Positions 9,732 to 18,217 of a stretch of DNA of 64,000 bases are shown here, in pieces. Under the pieces are notes generated by a model, which saw only the letters and a list, made by a program, of their open reading frames with translations, searched no databases and was not told the origin of the DNA. A program made the position numbers and the translations under genes. How positions within the stretch are numbered: position 1 is the first letter of the stretch; every line of letters begins with the position of its first letter. This DNA is from Reichenbachiella ulvae (GTDB lineage: Bacteria > Bacteroidota > Bacteroidia > Cytophagales > Cyclobacteriaceae): the NCBI RefSeq assembly GCF_025833875.1, contig NZ_JAOYOD010000001.1, forward strand, positions 3,348,001-3,412,000, given 5' to 3'.

Positions 9732-9804
9732 AGCGGCAATCGCTTTTATCGTTTTGGGACTAAAAATGGATGCTCTTGATTTTGATCACAAAATACACAA
9801 AGAA

Positions 9805-10191
9805 TTACTCTTTTGCATATTTCGTATCAAAGCCTATGCCACCAAATACATGCAGAAAAATGGCTCGTGAGTATCTGTACATAACTGGGAGTAAAAGGAC
9901 ATTCAGCCCCAACAAAACCGTCACATAAACCCACATGCTAGGGTCCCCCATCAACTTGTATAAGAATACTATAACTCCCACAGTCAGGGCAACGGAAAAC
10001 CCATAACTCACATACATGGCACCAAAGTAGTAGCCAGGTTCCGGCTCAAAGGACTGGTGGCATACCGAGCATTCTTTGAGCATGTCTCTATCGTAGTACT
10101 TTTTTAATAAGGGAGTCTTGAACATATCTCCCTCTCTGCATCTTGGGCATTTGCACTCAAGCAAAGCTTGGCCTGCGTTTTTTCTTGCCAT
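9805..10191 (-). CDS. DUF983 family membrane protein
   Basis: 128 residues, ATG 10191. The N-terminal part has two CxxC pairs (CKCPRC, then CSVC) that could bind zinc or another metal, followed by two membrane segments. This is the DUF983 layout (COG5349). In Bacteroidota such genes often stand beside cytochrome oxidase assembly genes, as here, which suggests but does not prove a role in oxidase assembly. Its start overlaps the end of the preceding small membrane protein gene by 35 bp, so translation is probably coupled. Confidence 0.85.
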   Translation of the reverse strand: MARKNAGQALLECKCPRCREGDMFKTPLLKKYYDRDMLKECSVCHQSFEPEPGYYFGAMYVSYGFSVALTVGVIVFLYKLMGDPSMWVYVTVLLGLNVLLLPVMYRYSRAIFLHVFGGIGFDTKYAKE

Positions 10192-10405
10192 GTTGTTTGT
10201 ATCTATAAAACCAAATCGCAGCGATCACTGCAATTGATAAATAAGGGGTCACAAAAAGGTACATGATCCCAAAATTCAAGCCATCAGCCAGAGCCAATTC
10301 GCCATTACTTACATTGTTGACAATGGTCGTCTTGCACATGGCACATTGGGCCATACTGGCAGTTGAGCCTAAGAGGGCAACTAGAAATAGAAATAGCTGT
10401 TTCAT
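10157..10405 (-). CDS. Small membrane protein with CxxC motif, cytochrome oxidase accessory locus
   Basis: 82 residues from ATG 10405, chosen because MKQLFLFLVALLGSTASMAQ makes a signal peptide; the longer frame to 10483 has no good start. The mature part starts with QCAMCKTT, a CxxC pair just outside the membrane, then a membrane segment near residues 47-66 and a very basic tail (KKKRRP). I do not know a named function. The exposed CxxC and the position among oxidase assembly genes fit a thiol or copper role, which is inference only. Confidence 0.7.
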   Translation of the reverse strand: MKQLFLFLVALLGSTASMAQCAMCKTTIVNNVSNGELALADGLNFGIMYLFVTPYLSIAVIAAIWFYRYKQHGKKKRRPSFA

Positions 10406-10416
10406 AATAGATTCAT

Positions 10417-10989
10417 TTAACCCAGATAATAGGGACTGGCCAATATATAGACCAATACGCCTGTTACAGAAACATATAGCCATACTGGCCAGGTAAATTT
10501 CACAATCTTCACATGACGATCAAACTCCTTGGCTAGGGCAAAGTAGAAAGCTAGTAGCACAAAGGGAACCACCGCAGCTGACATCAAAATGTGAGACAAC
10601 AATACAGTAAGGTAAACACTCCGCATACTGCCTACAGCAGCTGCTTCAGCTTCATCCAGCACTCCGTTTCCATCTATATCCCCAAAAATCACTGACTCCA
10701 TGGTAGAATGATAGAGCACATAAGCTACCAAAAAACAAACACCCAACACCAATGCAGAAAACATAGATACTTTGTGCCATTTGATCACACCACGCTTGGC
10801 AAATATGCCACCGACAATCAACAGCACCGCAGTGATCGAATTGATAATGGCGTTAAAAGCTGGAATGTCCTTCAGCCAGAGCATATCGGCTGGAATTTTG
10901 TAAGGAGAATAGATCAAGACAGCTACTAAAGCCGGTACGACCACCGACAAAGTGGCCACTGTGATCATTGCAGTTTTTTTACTATTCAT
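10417..10989 (-). CDS. DUF420 family (CtaM/YozB-like) membrane protein with an EF-hand loop
   Basis: 190 residues, five hydrophobic segments, conserved His and charged residues between segments (WHKVSM, LYHST, LSHI, HVKIVKFTWP). This is the DUF420 family (COG2322), whose Bacillus member CtaM is needed for caa3 oxidase assembly. Between the third and fourth segments it carries DIDGNGVLDEAE (about residues 103-114), which fits the 12-residue calcium-binding EF-hand loop exactly, with Asp at 1 and 3, Asn at 5 and Glu at 12. The gene starts directly after the stop of the SCO-like gene (zero spacing). Confidence 0.88.
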   Translation of the reverse strand: MNSKKTAMITVATLSVVVPALVAVLIYSPYKIPADMLWLKDIPAFNAIINSITAVLLIVGGIFAKRGVIKWHKVSMFSALVLGVCFLVAYVLYHSTMESVIFGDIDGNGVLDEAEAAAVGSMRSVYLTVLLSHILMSAAVVPFVLLAFYFALAKEFDRHVKIVKFTWPVWLYVSVTGVLVYILASPYYLG

Positions 10990-11565
10990 TTATTCGTTGA
11001 GCAAAATATAAACCTCGGTATTCAATCGGTCAATCTCTTCCAAATCCATCGGATCAAAGTACCCTCTGATTCTTGATAGTTCATCGACCAGTACCAGCGG
11101 ATATACATTAGATTCAGCATCAGGGTTCGCGAACAATTGACACTCGGCAAAAGTAGTTAAGAGTGCCTCTTCTACCTGAACATATCTCAAATTAGGGTAA
11201 CCCTGAAAACTTCGCGACAATGAATCCTGAGCATATAAAGCCAGCGTTTGAATACGTTCTTCCTGCTTGTATTTGCTCAAGAAACTTAGAATGTTATTTT
11301 GACCTGATCTTCTGTCTGGATGGGTCAACACACCATAATCAAATAGTGTAACCTTACCTTTAGTGAGCATACCCAATTCAGAAGGGTATTCAACCTTATA
11401 AGCAGAAGGATACATCACCTGACCACAGCTGGTCAAGGTATCTAGACCGTCTTTATAAAAGACCGGAATTTCGAATTTGTTCTCTCCGAACCCCTGCAAA
11501 AACAAGTAAACAGCTGCAGGACTAAAGAGTACAAATGCCAGTATGATAGACTTAATCCACTTCAT
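10990..11565 (-). CDS. Degenerate SCO1/SenC-like membrane protein without copper-binding cysteines
   Basis: 191 residues: one N-terminal membrane anchor (IILAFVLFSPAAVYLFL), then a thioredoxin-like domain. The segment GKVTLFDYGVL is in the place of the SCO strand that leads to the CxxxC copper site, but the cysteines are replaced by LTHPDRRS; the two remaining cysteines lie far apart. It therefore looks like a SCO-family protein that has lost metal binding. Its place directly downstream of the oxidase genes supports an assembly role. The gene begins 6 bp past the terminator that closes the oxidase operon, so its expression depends on read-through or its own promoter. Confidence 0.65.
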   Translation of the reverse strand: MKWIKSIILAFVLFSPAAVYLFLQGFGENKFEIPVFYKDGLDTLTSCGQVMYPSAYKVEYPSELGMLTKGKVTLFDYGVLTHPDRRSGQNNILSFLSKYKQEERIQTLALYAQDSLSRSFQGYPNLRYVQVEEALLTTFAECQLFANPDAESNVYPLVLVDELSRIRGYFDPMDLEEIDRLNTEVYILLNE

Positions 11566-11570
11566 AGACC

Positions 11571-11600
11571 AAAAAAAATGCCGTCTGATTGGACGGCATT
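11571..11600 (-). terminator. Rho-independent terminator of the act-cox supercluster
   Basis: On the minus strand a perfect 9-bp stem (AATGCCGTC/GACGGCATT, 11577-11600, 6-nt loop) is followed by a run of eight T (11578-11571). It lies 22 bp after the subunit IV stop codon. Confidence 0.88.
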
Positions 11601-11622
11601 ATATTTTATAATTTTATTCGAC

Positions 11623-11952
11623 TTATTGTCCTGACAATGCCTGGAAGATGGCCTCTCCCTGAATCAACAATGCCAAAATCAACCATGCCACAAAGATAAG
11701 TGGCGCTATGATCGACCATATGAGACCTTTTTGCTCATGAGACAAGTGCATGAACTCGCCTATGATATAAAATGCTTTAAAAATCGTCAAGACGATAAAA
11801 ATAGAAGTTTTCAACATCCCAGGTCCCATGGTAAAAGCAATGATAAACTCCACTACTGTTGCCAAAAACAGAATTCCTGTCACTGTCCAAATCTTCTTGA
11901 TTTTCGCTTTATCTGCTGGAATTACTTCCAGTCCTTTAGTTTCTTGTTCCAT
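11623..11952 (-). CDS. coxD: Cytochrome c oxidase subunit IV (CyoD/CtaF-type)
   Basis: 109 residues with three membrane segments and the short motif GEFMHLSHEQK between the second and third, as in bacterial oxidase subunit IV proteins (COX4_pro type). It is a small accessory subunit of the aa3/caa3 oxidase in the inner membrane. It is the last gene before a strong terminator and lies 21 bp after subunit III, so it closes the respiratory transcription unit. Length is normal for the family. Confidence 0.9.
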   Translation of the reverse strand: MEQETKGLEVIPADKAKIKKIWTVTGILFLATVVEFIIAFTMGPGMLKTSIFIVLTIFKAFYIIGEFMHLSHEQKGLIWSIIAPLIFVAWLILALLIQGEAIFQALSGQ

Positions 11953-11973
11953 GTCTATGTTCCTGTTTTATAG

Positions 11974-12720
11974 TTAGACCAAATAGAAGAATGTAAATAC
12001 AAATACCCATACTAGATCCACAAAGTGCCAGTACAAGCCTACCTTCTCTACCATTTCGTATGTTCCTCTTTTTTCCAAAACTCCTACTGTCGCCTGATAA
12101 AAGATGATAAAGTTCAATACCACTCCACTGAATACGTGGAAACCGTGGAAACCAGTAATGAAGAAGAACAATGCCGCAAAGTTCGGAGGTCCATATTGAT
12201 TCAAAGAAAGATTTGCACCATTGAAAAATGATCCATCCAACAATTTTCCACCTTCTTCAGTACCTACAATGAAGTGCCCCCACTCCCAGGCCTGACAGCC
12301 CAAGAAAGTCAAACCACCTACGATGGTCCAAAGCATCCATTTTTCTACTGCCTTCTTGTCATTTCTATGACCTGCATCTACAGCCAATACCATAGTCACA
12401 CTACTCATGATAAGTATAAAAGTCATGATACCTACGAAAACCAAAGGTAGGTGAATGCCGTGCAAGAAAGGAACGGCGTTGAACACCATTTCCGGAACTG
12501 GCCAATATTCTTGTGAAAAAACAAAATTTTCTAATTCACCTGCGTAAGCTGGGTGTGCATATCGAATCAATCCATAGGCCACCAATAAAGATGAAAAAGT
12601 AAATGCATCAGACAACAAGAAAAACCACATCATGAGTTTTCCATAACTCGCCTTTAATGGCTCGGTACCCCCGCTCCACAGGTTCTCATTGCTATCTACT
12701 ACTACTGCCGTTCCAGCCAT
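11974..12720 (-). CDS. coxC: Cytochrome c oxidase subunit III
   Basis: 248 residues of the heme-copper oxidase subunit III family, with about seven hydrophobic segments, the Glu-containing WEWGHFI stretch and the C-terminal GFHGFHVFSGV and YWHFVDLVWVFVF motifs. It binds beside subunit I and stabilises it. It follows a second, shorter subunit III gene (12738-13313) by 17 bp, so two family members are encoded in tandem, as is usual in Bacteroidota act-cox clusters. Confidence 0.93.
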   Translation of the reverse strand: MAGTAVVVDSNENLWSGGTEPLKASYGKLMMWFFLLSDAFTFSSLLVAYGLIRYAHPAYAGELENFVFSQEYWPVPEMVFNAVPFLHGIHLPLVFVGIMTFILIMSSVTMVLAVDAGHRNDKKAVEKWMLWTIVGGLTFLGCQAWEWGHFIVGTEEGGKLLDGSFFNGANLSLNQYGPPNFAALFFFITGFHGFHVFSGVVLNFIIFYQATVGVLEKRGTYEMVEKVGLYWHFVDLVWVFVFTFFYLV

Positions 12721-12737
12721 GATATTATCTAGTTTAA

Positions 12738-13313
12738 TTAATGATTAAGAGTCAAAAATAAGTATAAATACAACCAAATACCACCTAAAAAATGCCAATA
12801 AGTTGTACACATTTCTATTCGCAAAAGGCTCTTCGAGTGAACCTTATATTTAAATGCTGAGATTACTACTATGAACAAAAAGATCACCGCACTCACCAGG
12901 TGAAAGCCATGCAAGCCTGAAAGCACATAAACAAATGATCCCGCTGGGTTTCCTACAAAAAACACCCCATCATTGATCAACTCCTGCCAGGCAATCAACT
13001 GTCCCGCTAAAAAGGCAAAACCTGTAATGGCGGTTAAAACCAAAAAGGTCTTCAGCTTTTTAATTTCATTCGTTTTCGCATAGTGATAAGCCAAATGCAT
13101 GAATACACTACTCAGCACTACTATTCCTGTAGTGATATCAAACATGAAAGGCAGATCAAAATCCAACCAAACACCACTTGACTGCTTTACTACATAGGCA
13201 GAAGTAAATGCTGCAAAAAGCATTACCACAGAAACCATAAACAACCACATGGCAAATTTCTGTGGGTGCATTTTAAATTGAGTTCCTTCTGTTTTTTTCA
13301 ATGCCATCTCCAT
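12738..13313 (-). CDS. Cytochrome c oxidase subunit III-like protein (second copy)
   Basis: 191 residues, heme-copper oxidase subunit III family in its five-segment form. Signature stretches are KFAMWLFMVS at the start, LSGLHGFHLVSAVIF and YWHFLGGIWLYLYLFL at the end. It is shorter than coxC because the first two membrane segments of long subunit III are missing, as in CyoC-type proteins. ATG 13313 overlaps closely with a second in-frame ATG six bases on; either is possible. Gap to ctaB is 2 bp, so translation is coupled. Confidence 0.9.
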   Translation of the reverse strand: MEMALKKTEGTQFKMHPQKFAMWLFMVSVVMLFAAFTSAYVVKQSSGVWLDFDLPFMFDITTGIVVLSSVFMHLAYHYAKTNEIKKLKTFLVLTAITGFAFLAGQLIAWQELINDGVFFVGNPAGSFVYVLSGLHGFHLVSAVIFLFIVVISAFKYKVHSKSLLRIEMCTTYWHFLGGIWLYLYLFLTLNH

Positions 13314-13315
13314 AA

Positions 13316-14203
13316 CTATATCTTATCTAATAAAAAGGCAATTTGCACGATTGGGAGGTATAAAAACGAACCAAACATGATTTTCAGGGCTGCTTTGTCG
13401 GTATTGTTTCTCATCAGACTAAAGGTCTGAGCCAAAAATCCTACTCCACATATAGTAGCTATGATCCCAGAATTGATTCCTGTAATACCGAAATAAGCTG
13501 GCAATAGACCCAATGGAAGCAAGAACAAGGTATAGACCATGATATTAATCGCAGTGTTCAAATCTTTCTGCCCCTTGTTAGGTAAAAGCTTAAATCCTGC
13601 CTTCTTGTAATCTTGATCTGCTACCCATGCTATGGCCCAGAAATGGGGAAACTGCCAAATGAATTGGATTCCAAAAATAATCAAAGCCTCATAGCCGATG
13701 TATCCGGTAGCTGCCACCCAACCCAATAATGGAGGAAGTGCTCCAGGAATCGCCCCCACAAATACCGCAATTGGCCCTACTCTTTTGAGGGGAGTGTACA
13801 AGAAGCTATAAAGAATCAATGAAACCAAAGACAAAAGTGCGGTCAAAGGATTAGTTACCAAATAGAGGAGTCCCAAACCAAGTACCGCTACCAAAAATGA
13901 AAATAGAATGGCTTCATTTTTAGATATCCGACCTGTGGGTAAGGGTCTATTTTTGGTTCTTTCCATCATCGCGTCATACTCAATCTCTATTACTTGATTG
14001 ATAGTAACAGAGGCACCCGACACCAAAAAACCACCCAAAGAAAGCAACATCAAAACCGACCAGTTCAGGTCACCTTGAGCCGCTAGAATGTATCCAAATC
14101 CAGAAGAAAAGGCCACAAGGAAAGACAATCGCGGTTTCAGCAACTCAAAATATGAGCCTACTATTGACTTTTCTTTTACTGCTATCGTACTTGAATTAGG
14201 CAT
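13316..14203 (-). CDS. ctaB: Protoheme IX farnesyltransferase (heme O synthase)
   Basis: 295-residue UbiA-superfamily membrane enzyme that adds the farnesyl chain to heme B to make heme O, the precursor of heme A. The first Asp-rich motif region is NQVIEIEYDAMMERTKNRPL, matching the family ND-x3-D-x2-M-x-RT-x2-RP pattern with a Gln in the second position, and the second catalytic loop is AIAWVADQDYKKAGFKLLPN. About eight or nine membrane segments. It overlaps the end of ctaA by 8 bp, so the two heme-A genes are translated together inside the oxidase operon. Confidence 0.95.
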   Translation of the reverse strand: MPNSSTIAVKEKSIVGSYFELLKPRLSFLVAFSSGFGYILAAQGDLNWSVLMLLSLGGFLVSGASVTINQVIEIEYDAMMERTKNRPLPTGRISKNEAILFSFLVAVLGLGLLYLVTNPLTALLSLVSLILYSFLYTPLKRVGPIAVFVGAIPGALPPLLGWVAATGYIGYEALIIFGIQFIWQFPHFWAIAWVADQDYKKAGFKLLPNKGQKDLNTAINIMVYTLFLLPLGLLPAYFGITGINSGIIATICGVGFLAQTFSLMRNNTDKAALKIMFGSFLYLPIVQIAFLLDKI

Positions 14204-15266
14204 TTGCGCTATTTAAATCCGAAGATTTCTCACTTATGATTAAATACAAATAATACTGGACGCCAAAGATGATAAGTGCCAAAAGCAAATGGACCGGTTG
14301 CAAGAAGTAAGGAAGTGCAAAATAGGACAAGACTGCCCCAGTTACGATTTCCAAAATTACTAACAACAACAAACTCCAAACTAAGTACTTTGATGTCGAA
14401 AAATTCTTAATGCTTTTTGACAATCTATAGATCAAAAAAGCATGAACAAAAAACAGAAGAATGGAATAAGATCGGTGGATATAAAACACAACGCCAAGGT
14501 TATCTATCCAACTCCATCTATTTTCCTCTCCCAACTTATCGGCTATCACATCTACTGCCTCTCTCACCTGTGTACCCAAAAGCACTTGAGCAAAAAACAG
14601 AATCATGCAAAACAAAATGAGTCTTCTAACCTTGTAAGGTTTATAACTCACTAAACCGATTAACTCCTTTTTTCCTGTATAGAAACGCAAATAGATTAAC
14701 AAAGCGATCAGAGCTATGGCTAATACCATATGAAAGGTGATCAGTCCTGGCAACAAGTTGGTCGACACAACCAATGAGCCAGTCCAGCCTTGAAAAATCA
14801 CAAGAATCAATGCGAAAAGAGAAAGAAAAAGAACTCGCTTATCAGCTTGATAATAGCTGAACGAGACAACAAAACAAGACAGAATTAAAAACCCTATCAA
14901 GACGCCTACTAAACGATTGATATATTCAATCCAGGTCTTTTGAAAATTAAATTCCTGTTCACGCTGAACATTCTCCCCCTCTACAACTTCCCTAGCCAAT
15001 TCACTCAAACCGACTGCTTGGAGCACTTTGGCCAGACGTTGATTCTTTTCAATCCGTTTCTGGAGATATATTTCTTTATAGTCCTCTGGTAATTCGGATA
15101 CCTCTGTCGGAGGTACATAAGAACCGAAGCACTTTGGCCAATCGGGACATCCCATCCCAGACCCTGTACTACGAACAATGCCGCCTACCAATATCAAAAG
15201 GTAAACGGCAATGATCGTAATAAAATTTAGTGTCCTAAATAAACCCTTTTTAGGTTCTTTTTTCAT
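14196..15266 (-). CDS. ctaA: Heme A synthase (COX15/CtaA)
   Basis: 356 residues, eight membrane segments in two halves. The first periplasmic loop has the cysteine pair GCPDWPKCFGSYVPP typical of CtaA, followed by the heme-liganding EYINRLVG segment. Other conserved His residues appear in TFHMVLA, IHRSYSI and PVHLLLAL. The enzyme oxidises the C8 methyl of heme O to give heme A for the oxidase encoded around it. The start ATG at 15266 lies 3 bp after the coxA stop codon. Confidence 0.95.
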   Translation of the reverse strand: MKKEPKKGLFRTLNFITIIAVYLLILVGGIVRSTGSGMGCPDWPKCFGSYVPPTEVSELPEDYKEIYLQKRIEKNQRLAKVLQAVGLSELAREVVEGENVQREQEFNFQKTWIEYINRLVGVLIGFLILSCFVVSFSYYQADKRVLFLSLFALILVIFQGWTGSLVVSTNLLPGLITFHMVLAIALIALLIYLRFYTGKKELIGLVSYKPYKVRRLILFCMILFFAQVLLGTQVREAVDVIADKLGEENRWSWIDNLGVVFYIHRSYSILLFFVHAFLIYRLSKSIKNFSTSKYLVWSLLLLVILEIVTGAVLSYFALPYFLQPVHLLLALIIFGVQYYLYLIISEKSSDLNSANA

Positions 15267-15269
15267 CCA

Positions 15270-17114
15270 TTAAACCTTTTCATTCTTAGCTTCTTCAGCT
15301 TCATGAGGCAGGTTAGATTCTGGTGTATTTGAATATGGAACTGTCTGAGGAATAAAATCAGATTCAGATCCTGGCTTGCTATAGTCATAAGGCCATCTGT
15401 ATACAGTTGGGATCTCTCCTGGCCAGTTGCCATGACCTGGCAATCTTGGAGTCGTCCACTCTAGTGTATTAGAGTTCCATGGATTAGCAGGTGCCTTTCT
15501 ACCTCTAAAAATGCTATAGAAGAAGTTGAAAAGGAAGATAAACTGTGCACCAAATGTCAATATAGCTGCCACACTTACAAACATGTTCAAATCTGCAAAA
15601 TCAGAGAATGCATCAAAGTTTGTAAATGAATAATAACGTCTTGGGAAACCGGCAATTCCGATATAGTGTAGTGGGAAGAATACCATATAAACTCCTACGA
15701 ATGTCAACCAGAAGTGAATATACCCTAGTTTCTCATCCATCATTCTACCAAACATCTTAGGGAACCAGTGATAGATACCTGCTACCATTCCAAAGAAGGC
15801 TGAACTACCCATAACAAGGTGGAAGTGAGCCACTACAAAGTAGGTGTCGTGCAAGAAAATATCGAGCGCTGAGTTACCAAGGAAGATACCTGTTACACCA
15901 CCAGAGATAAACAATGATACTAGACCGATAGAGAACATCATAGCTGTCGTAAACCGGATGTTACCTTGCCACAAAGTGGTGATATAGTTGAAGGCTTTGA
16001 TCGCAGATGGTACTGCAATCACCAATGTCAAGATCATAAAGATAGACCCTAAGAATGGGCTCATACCTGTCACGAACATGTGGTGTGCCCACACGATGAA
16101 AGACAAGATACCAATTCCAATCATAGACCCAATCATCGCTCTATAACCAAAGATTGGTTTTCTAGAGTTCGTTGAGATAATCTCAGAAGTAATACCCAGT
16201 GCAGGTAGAATAATAATGTATACCTCAGGGTGTCCTAAGAACCAGAACAAGTGCTGGAACAAAATTGGGCTACCGCCAGAGTTTGGCAATGCTTCACCAC
16301 CGATATAAATATCAGATAGGTAGAAACTAGTACCGAAAGATCTATCAAATACAAGCAACAAGGCTGCTGCAAATAATACTGGGAAAGAAAGAAGACCCAA
16401 GATAGCAGTCAAGAAAAACGCCCAAATAGTCAAAGGCATTTTAGTGAAAGACATTCCCTTGGTTCTCAGGTTAATCACCGTACTGATATAGTTGATACCA
16501 CCCAATAGAGTAGAAGCAATGAAGAATACCATAGCTACCAACCAAAGTGTCATTCCTAATCCAGAACCAGAAATTGCCTGTGGCAATGCACTCAACGGAG
16601 GATAGATAGTCCATCCACCTGCTGCAGGTCCAGTAGAAATAAACAAAGAGATAAACATGATCACACTTGACAAGAAGAAAAACCAGTAGGACAACATATT
16701 CATGAAACCTGATGCCATATCCCTTGCACCAATCTGAAGTGGAATCAAGAAATTACTAAAGGTACCACTCAACCCTGCAGTTAATACGAAGAATACCATG
16801 ATGGTACCGTGCATAGTAACAAGAGCCAGGTAGAACTCTGTATCAATCTTTCCTGCATCGGTGATCCAGCCTCCCATGATTGGTCTCAACCACTCTAGGT
16901 TCATGTCTGGAAAACCAAGCTGCAATCTGAAAATGATAGATAAACCACCACCAATGATTGCCCATAATATACCAGTTATCAAAAACTGCTTACCAATGAC
17001 TTTGTGATCTTGTGAGAAAATGTAATTCGTCACAAAATTGCCATGATGCTCATGATCATCATGCGATGCATGTGAATCTACATGCTCATCTAATTGTACT
17101 TCAGTAACTGCCAT
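15270..17114 (-). CDS. coxA: Cytochrome c oxidase subunit I
   Basis: 614 residues from ATG 17114; a longer frame to a TTG at 17150 would run into coxB and is less likely. Catalytic features: the CuB-Tyr motif GHPEVYIIILPALG, WAHHMFVTGMSP with the two CuB histidines, and HDTYFVVAHFHLVMG with the heme a3 and heme a ligands. Twelve or so membrane segments. The N-terminus is His/Asp-rich (HVDSHASHDDHEHH) before the first segment. This subunit reduces oxygen to water and pumps protons. It stands 10 bp after coxB. Confidence 0.97.
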   Translation of the reverse strand: MAVTEVQLDEHVDSHASHDDHEHHGNFVTNYIFSQDHKVIGKQFLITGILWAIIGGGLSIIFRLQLGFPDMNLEWLRPIMGGWITDAGKIDTEFYLALVTMHGTIMVFFVLTAGLSGTFSNFLIPLQIGARDMASGFMNMLSYWFFFLSSVIMFISLFISTGPAAGGWTIYPPLSALPQAISGSGLGMTLWLVAMVFFIASTLLGGINYISTVINLRTKGMSFTKMPLTIWAFFLTAILGLLSFPVLFAAALLLVFDRSFGTSFYLSDIYIGGEALPNSGGSPILFQHLFWFLGHPEVYIIILPALGITSEIISTNSRKPIFGYRAMIGSMIGIGILSFIVWAHHMFVTGMSPFLGSIFMILTLVIAVPSAIKAFNYITTLWQGNIRFTTAMMFSIGLVSLFISGGVTGIFLGNSALDIFLHDTYFVVAHFHLVMGSSAFFGMVAGIYHWFPKMFGRMMDEKLGYIHFWLTFVGVYMVFFPLHYIGIAGFPRRYYSFTNFDAFSDFADLNMFVSVAAILTFGAQFIFLFNFFYSIFRGRKAPANPWNSNTLEWTTPRLPGHGNWPGEIPTVYRWPYDYSKPGSESDFIPQTVPYSNTPESNLPHEAEEAKNEKV

Positions 17115-17124
17115 ATCTCTTCTA

Positions 17125-18180
17125 TTATAGTGAAGCTTCTGCTTCCTCAATCTCTTCTTTAACCGCTACTGTCTCTACAGGAGACTTAGCTTCAATTTTA
17201 GATAAATACTCAGGGTTTTTAGACAACCATGATTTTTGAGAGGCTTTCCAAACCTCATAATCTGCAGGCTCATCTACTACGATGGTAGATCTCATTGCAA
17301 AGTGACCTTTACCACAAATCTTGTTACACACCAACTCGTAAGTAAAGTCTGGGTTACCAGTTTCTTCTGCCATTTCAGCAGTAGTTTTAGTAGGTACAAA
17401 CCAGAATTGAGTTGGAAGACCTGGTACAGCATTCATCTGCAACCTGAAATGAGGTACATATACAGAGTGAATTACATCTCTTGCTCTGATCTTGAACAAA
17501 ACAGGCTTTCCTTTAGGAATGTGAATTTCTCTTGGAATGAAATCGTCCTTCGCGAATTGATTAGTAAAATCAACTCCCATTTGATTTTCGAAATCGATCA
17601 GTTTATAATCGTAAGGTCCCAATTTGCCATCAGGCCCTGGGTATCTTGACGCCCATGCATACTGATATCCCATGATCTCTACCACCTCAGCATTGTCTGG
17701 TGCCTGATCCGTGATTTTGTCCCAAGCTCTGAAACCTGAGAAAATCAACAAAGCCAATACGAATGCTGGAATCACTGTCCAGATCAACTCCAATTTGTCG
17801 TTGTGTGGATAGAAATTAGCTGTGCTGTCAGATTTGTACTGATATCTATAAGCAAACCAGAAAAGCAATATGTGCGTCAGAATGAAAGCAGCAACTGTCA
17901 CACCAGTTGTCCACCAAAATATCTGAAATGTTACTTCTCCGTGCTCAGAAGCTACAGGAACTGTGTATCTATCAAATTGAGTATAGGAATAACCGAAAAA
18001 CAGCACAATCCCTAAAACCAAGAATACAAGAAACAATGCAGCATTGATCTTATTACTCTTTCCTAAAGACTCTCCGTCTTTATTCCCTCTTACTACTTGT
18101 ACCAGTGTATGGGCTCTAAATATGGTCACCAAAATGGCTCCAATTAGAATAACCGATACTAAGATTACAAAATTCAGCAT
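17125..18180 (-). CDS. coxB: Cytochrome c oxidase subunit II
   Basis: 351 residues. An N-terminal segment precedes the two-membrane-segment hairpin of subunit II, with NDKLELIWTVIPAF, followed by a cupredoxin domain. The CuA site is complete: a His in DVIHSVYVPHFR and then CNKICGKGHFAM, giving CxxxCxxxHxxM. No fused cytochrome c domain is present, so electrons must come from a separate carrier or straight from the act complex. The start of the respiratory oxidase block; actF ends 37 bp upstream. Confidence 0.96.
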   Translation of the reverse strand: MLNFVILVSVILIGAILVTIFRAHTLVQVVRGNKDGESLGKSNKINAALFLVFLVLGIVLFFGYSYTQFDRYTVPVASEHGEVTFQIFWWTTGVTVAAFILTHILLFWFAYRYQYKSDSTANFYPHNDKLELIWTVIPAFVLALLIFSGFRAWDKITDQAPDNAEVVEIMGYQYAWASRYPGPDGKLGPYDYKLIDFENQMGVDFTNQFAKDDFIPREIHIPKGKPVLFKIRARDVIHSVYVPHFRLQMNAVPGLPTQFWFVPTKTTAEMAEETGNPDFTYELVCNKICGKGHFAMRSTIVVDEPADYEVWKASQKSWLSKNPEYLSKIEAKSPVETVAVKEEIEEAEASL

Positions 18181-18217
18181 GCTTTTATATTAAATATTTT
18201 AAACGCTTAATTCCTTA

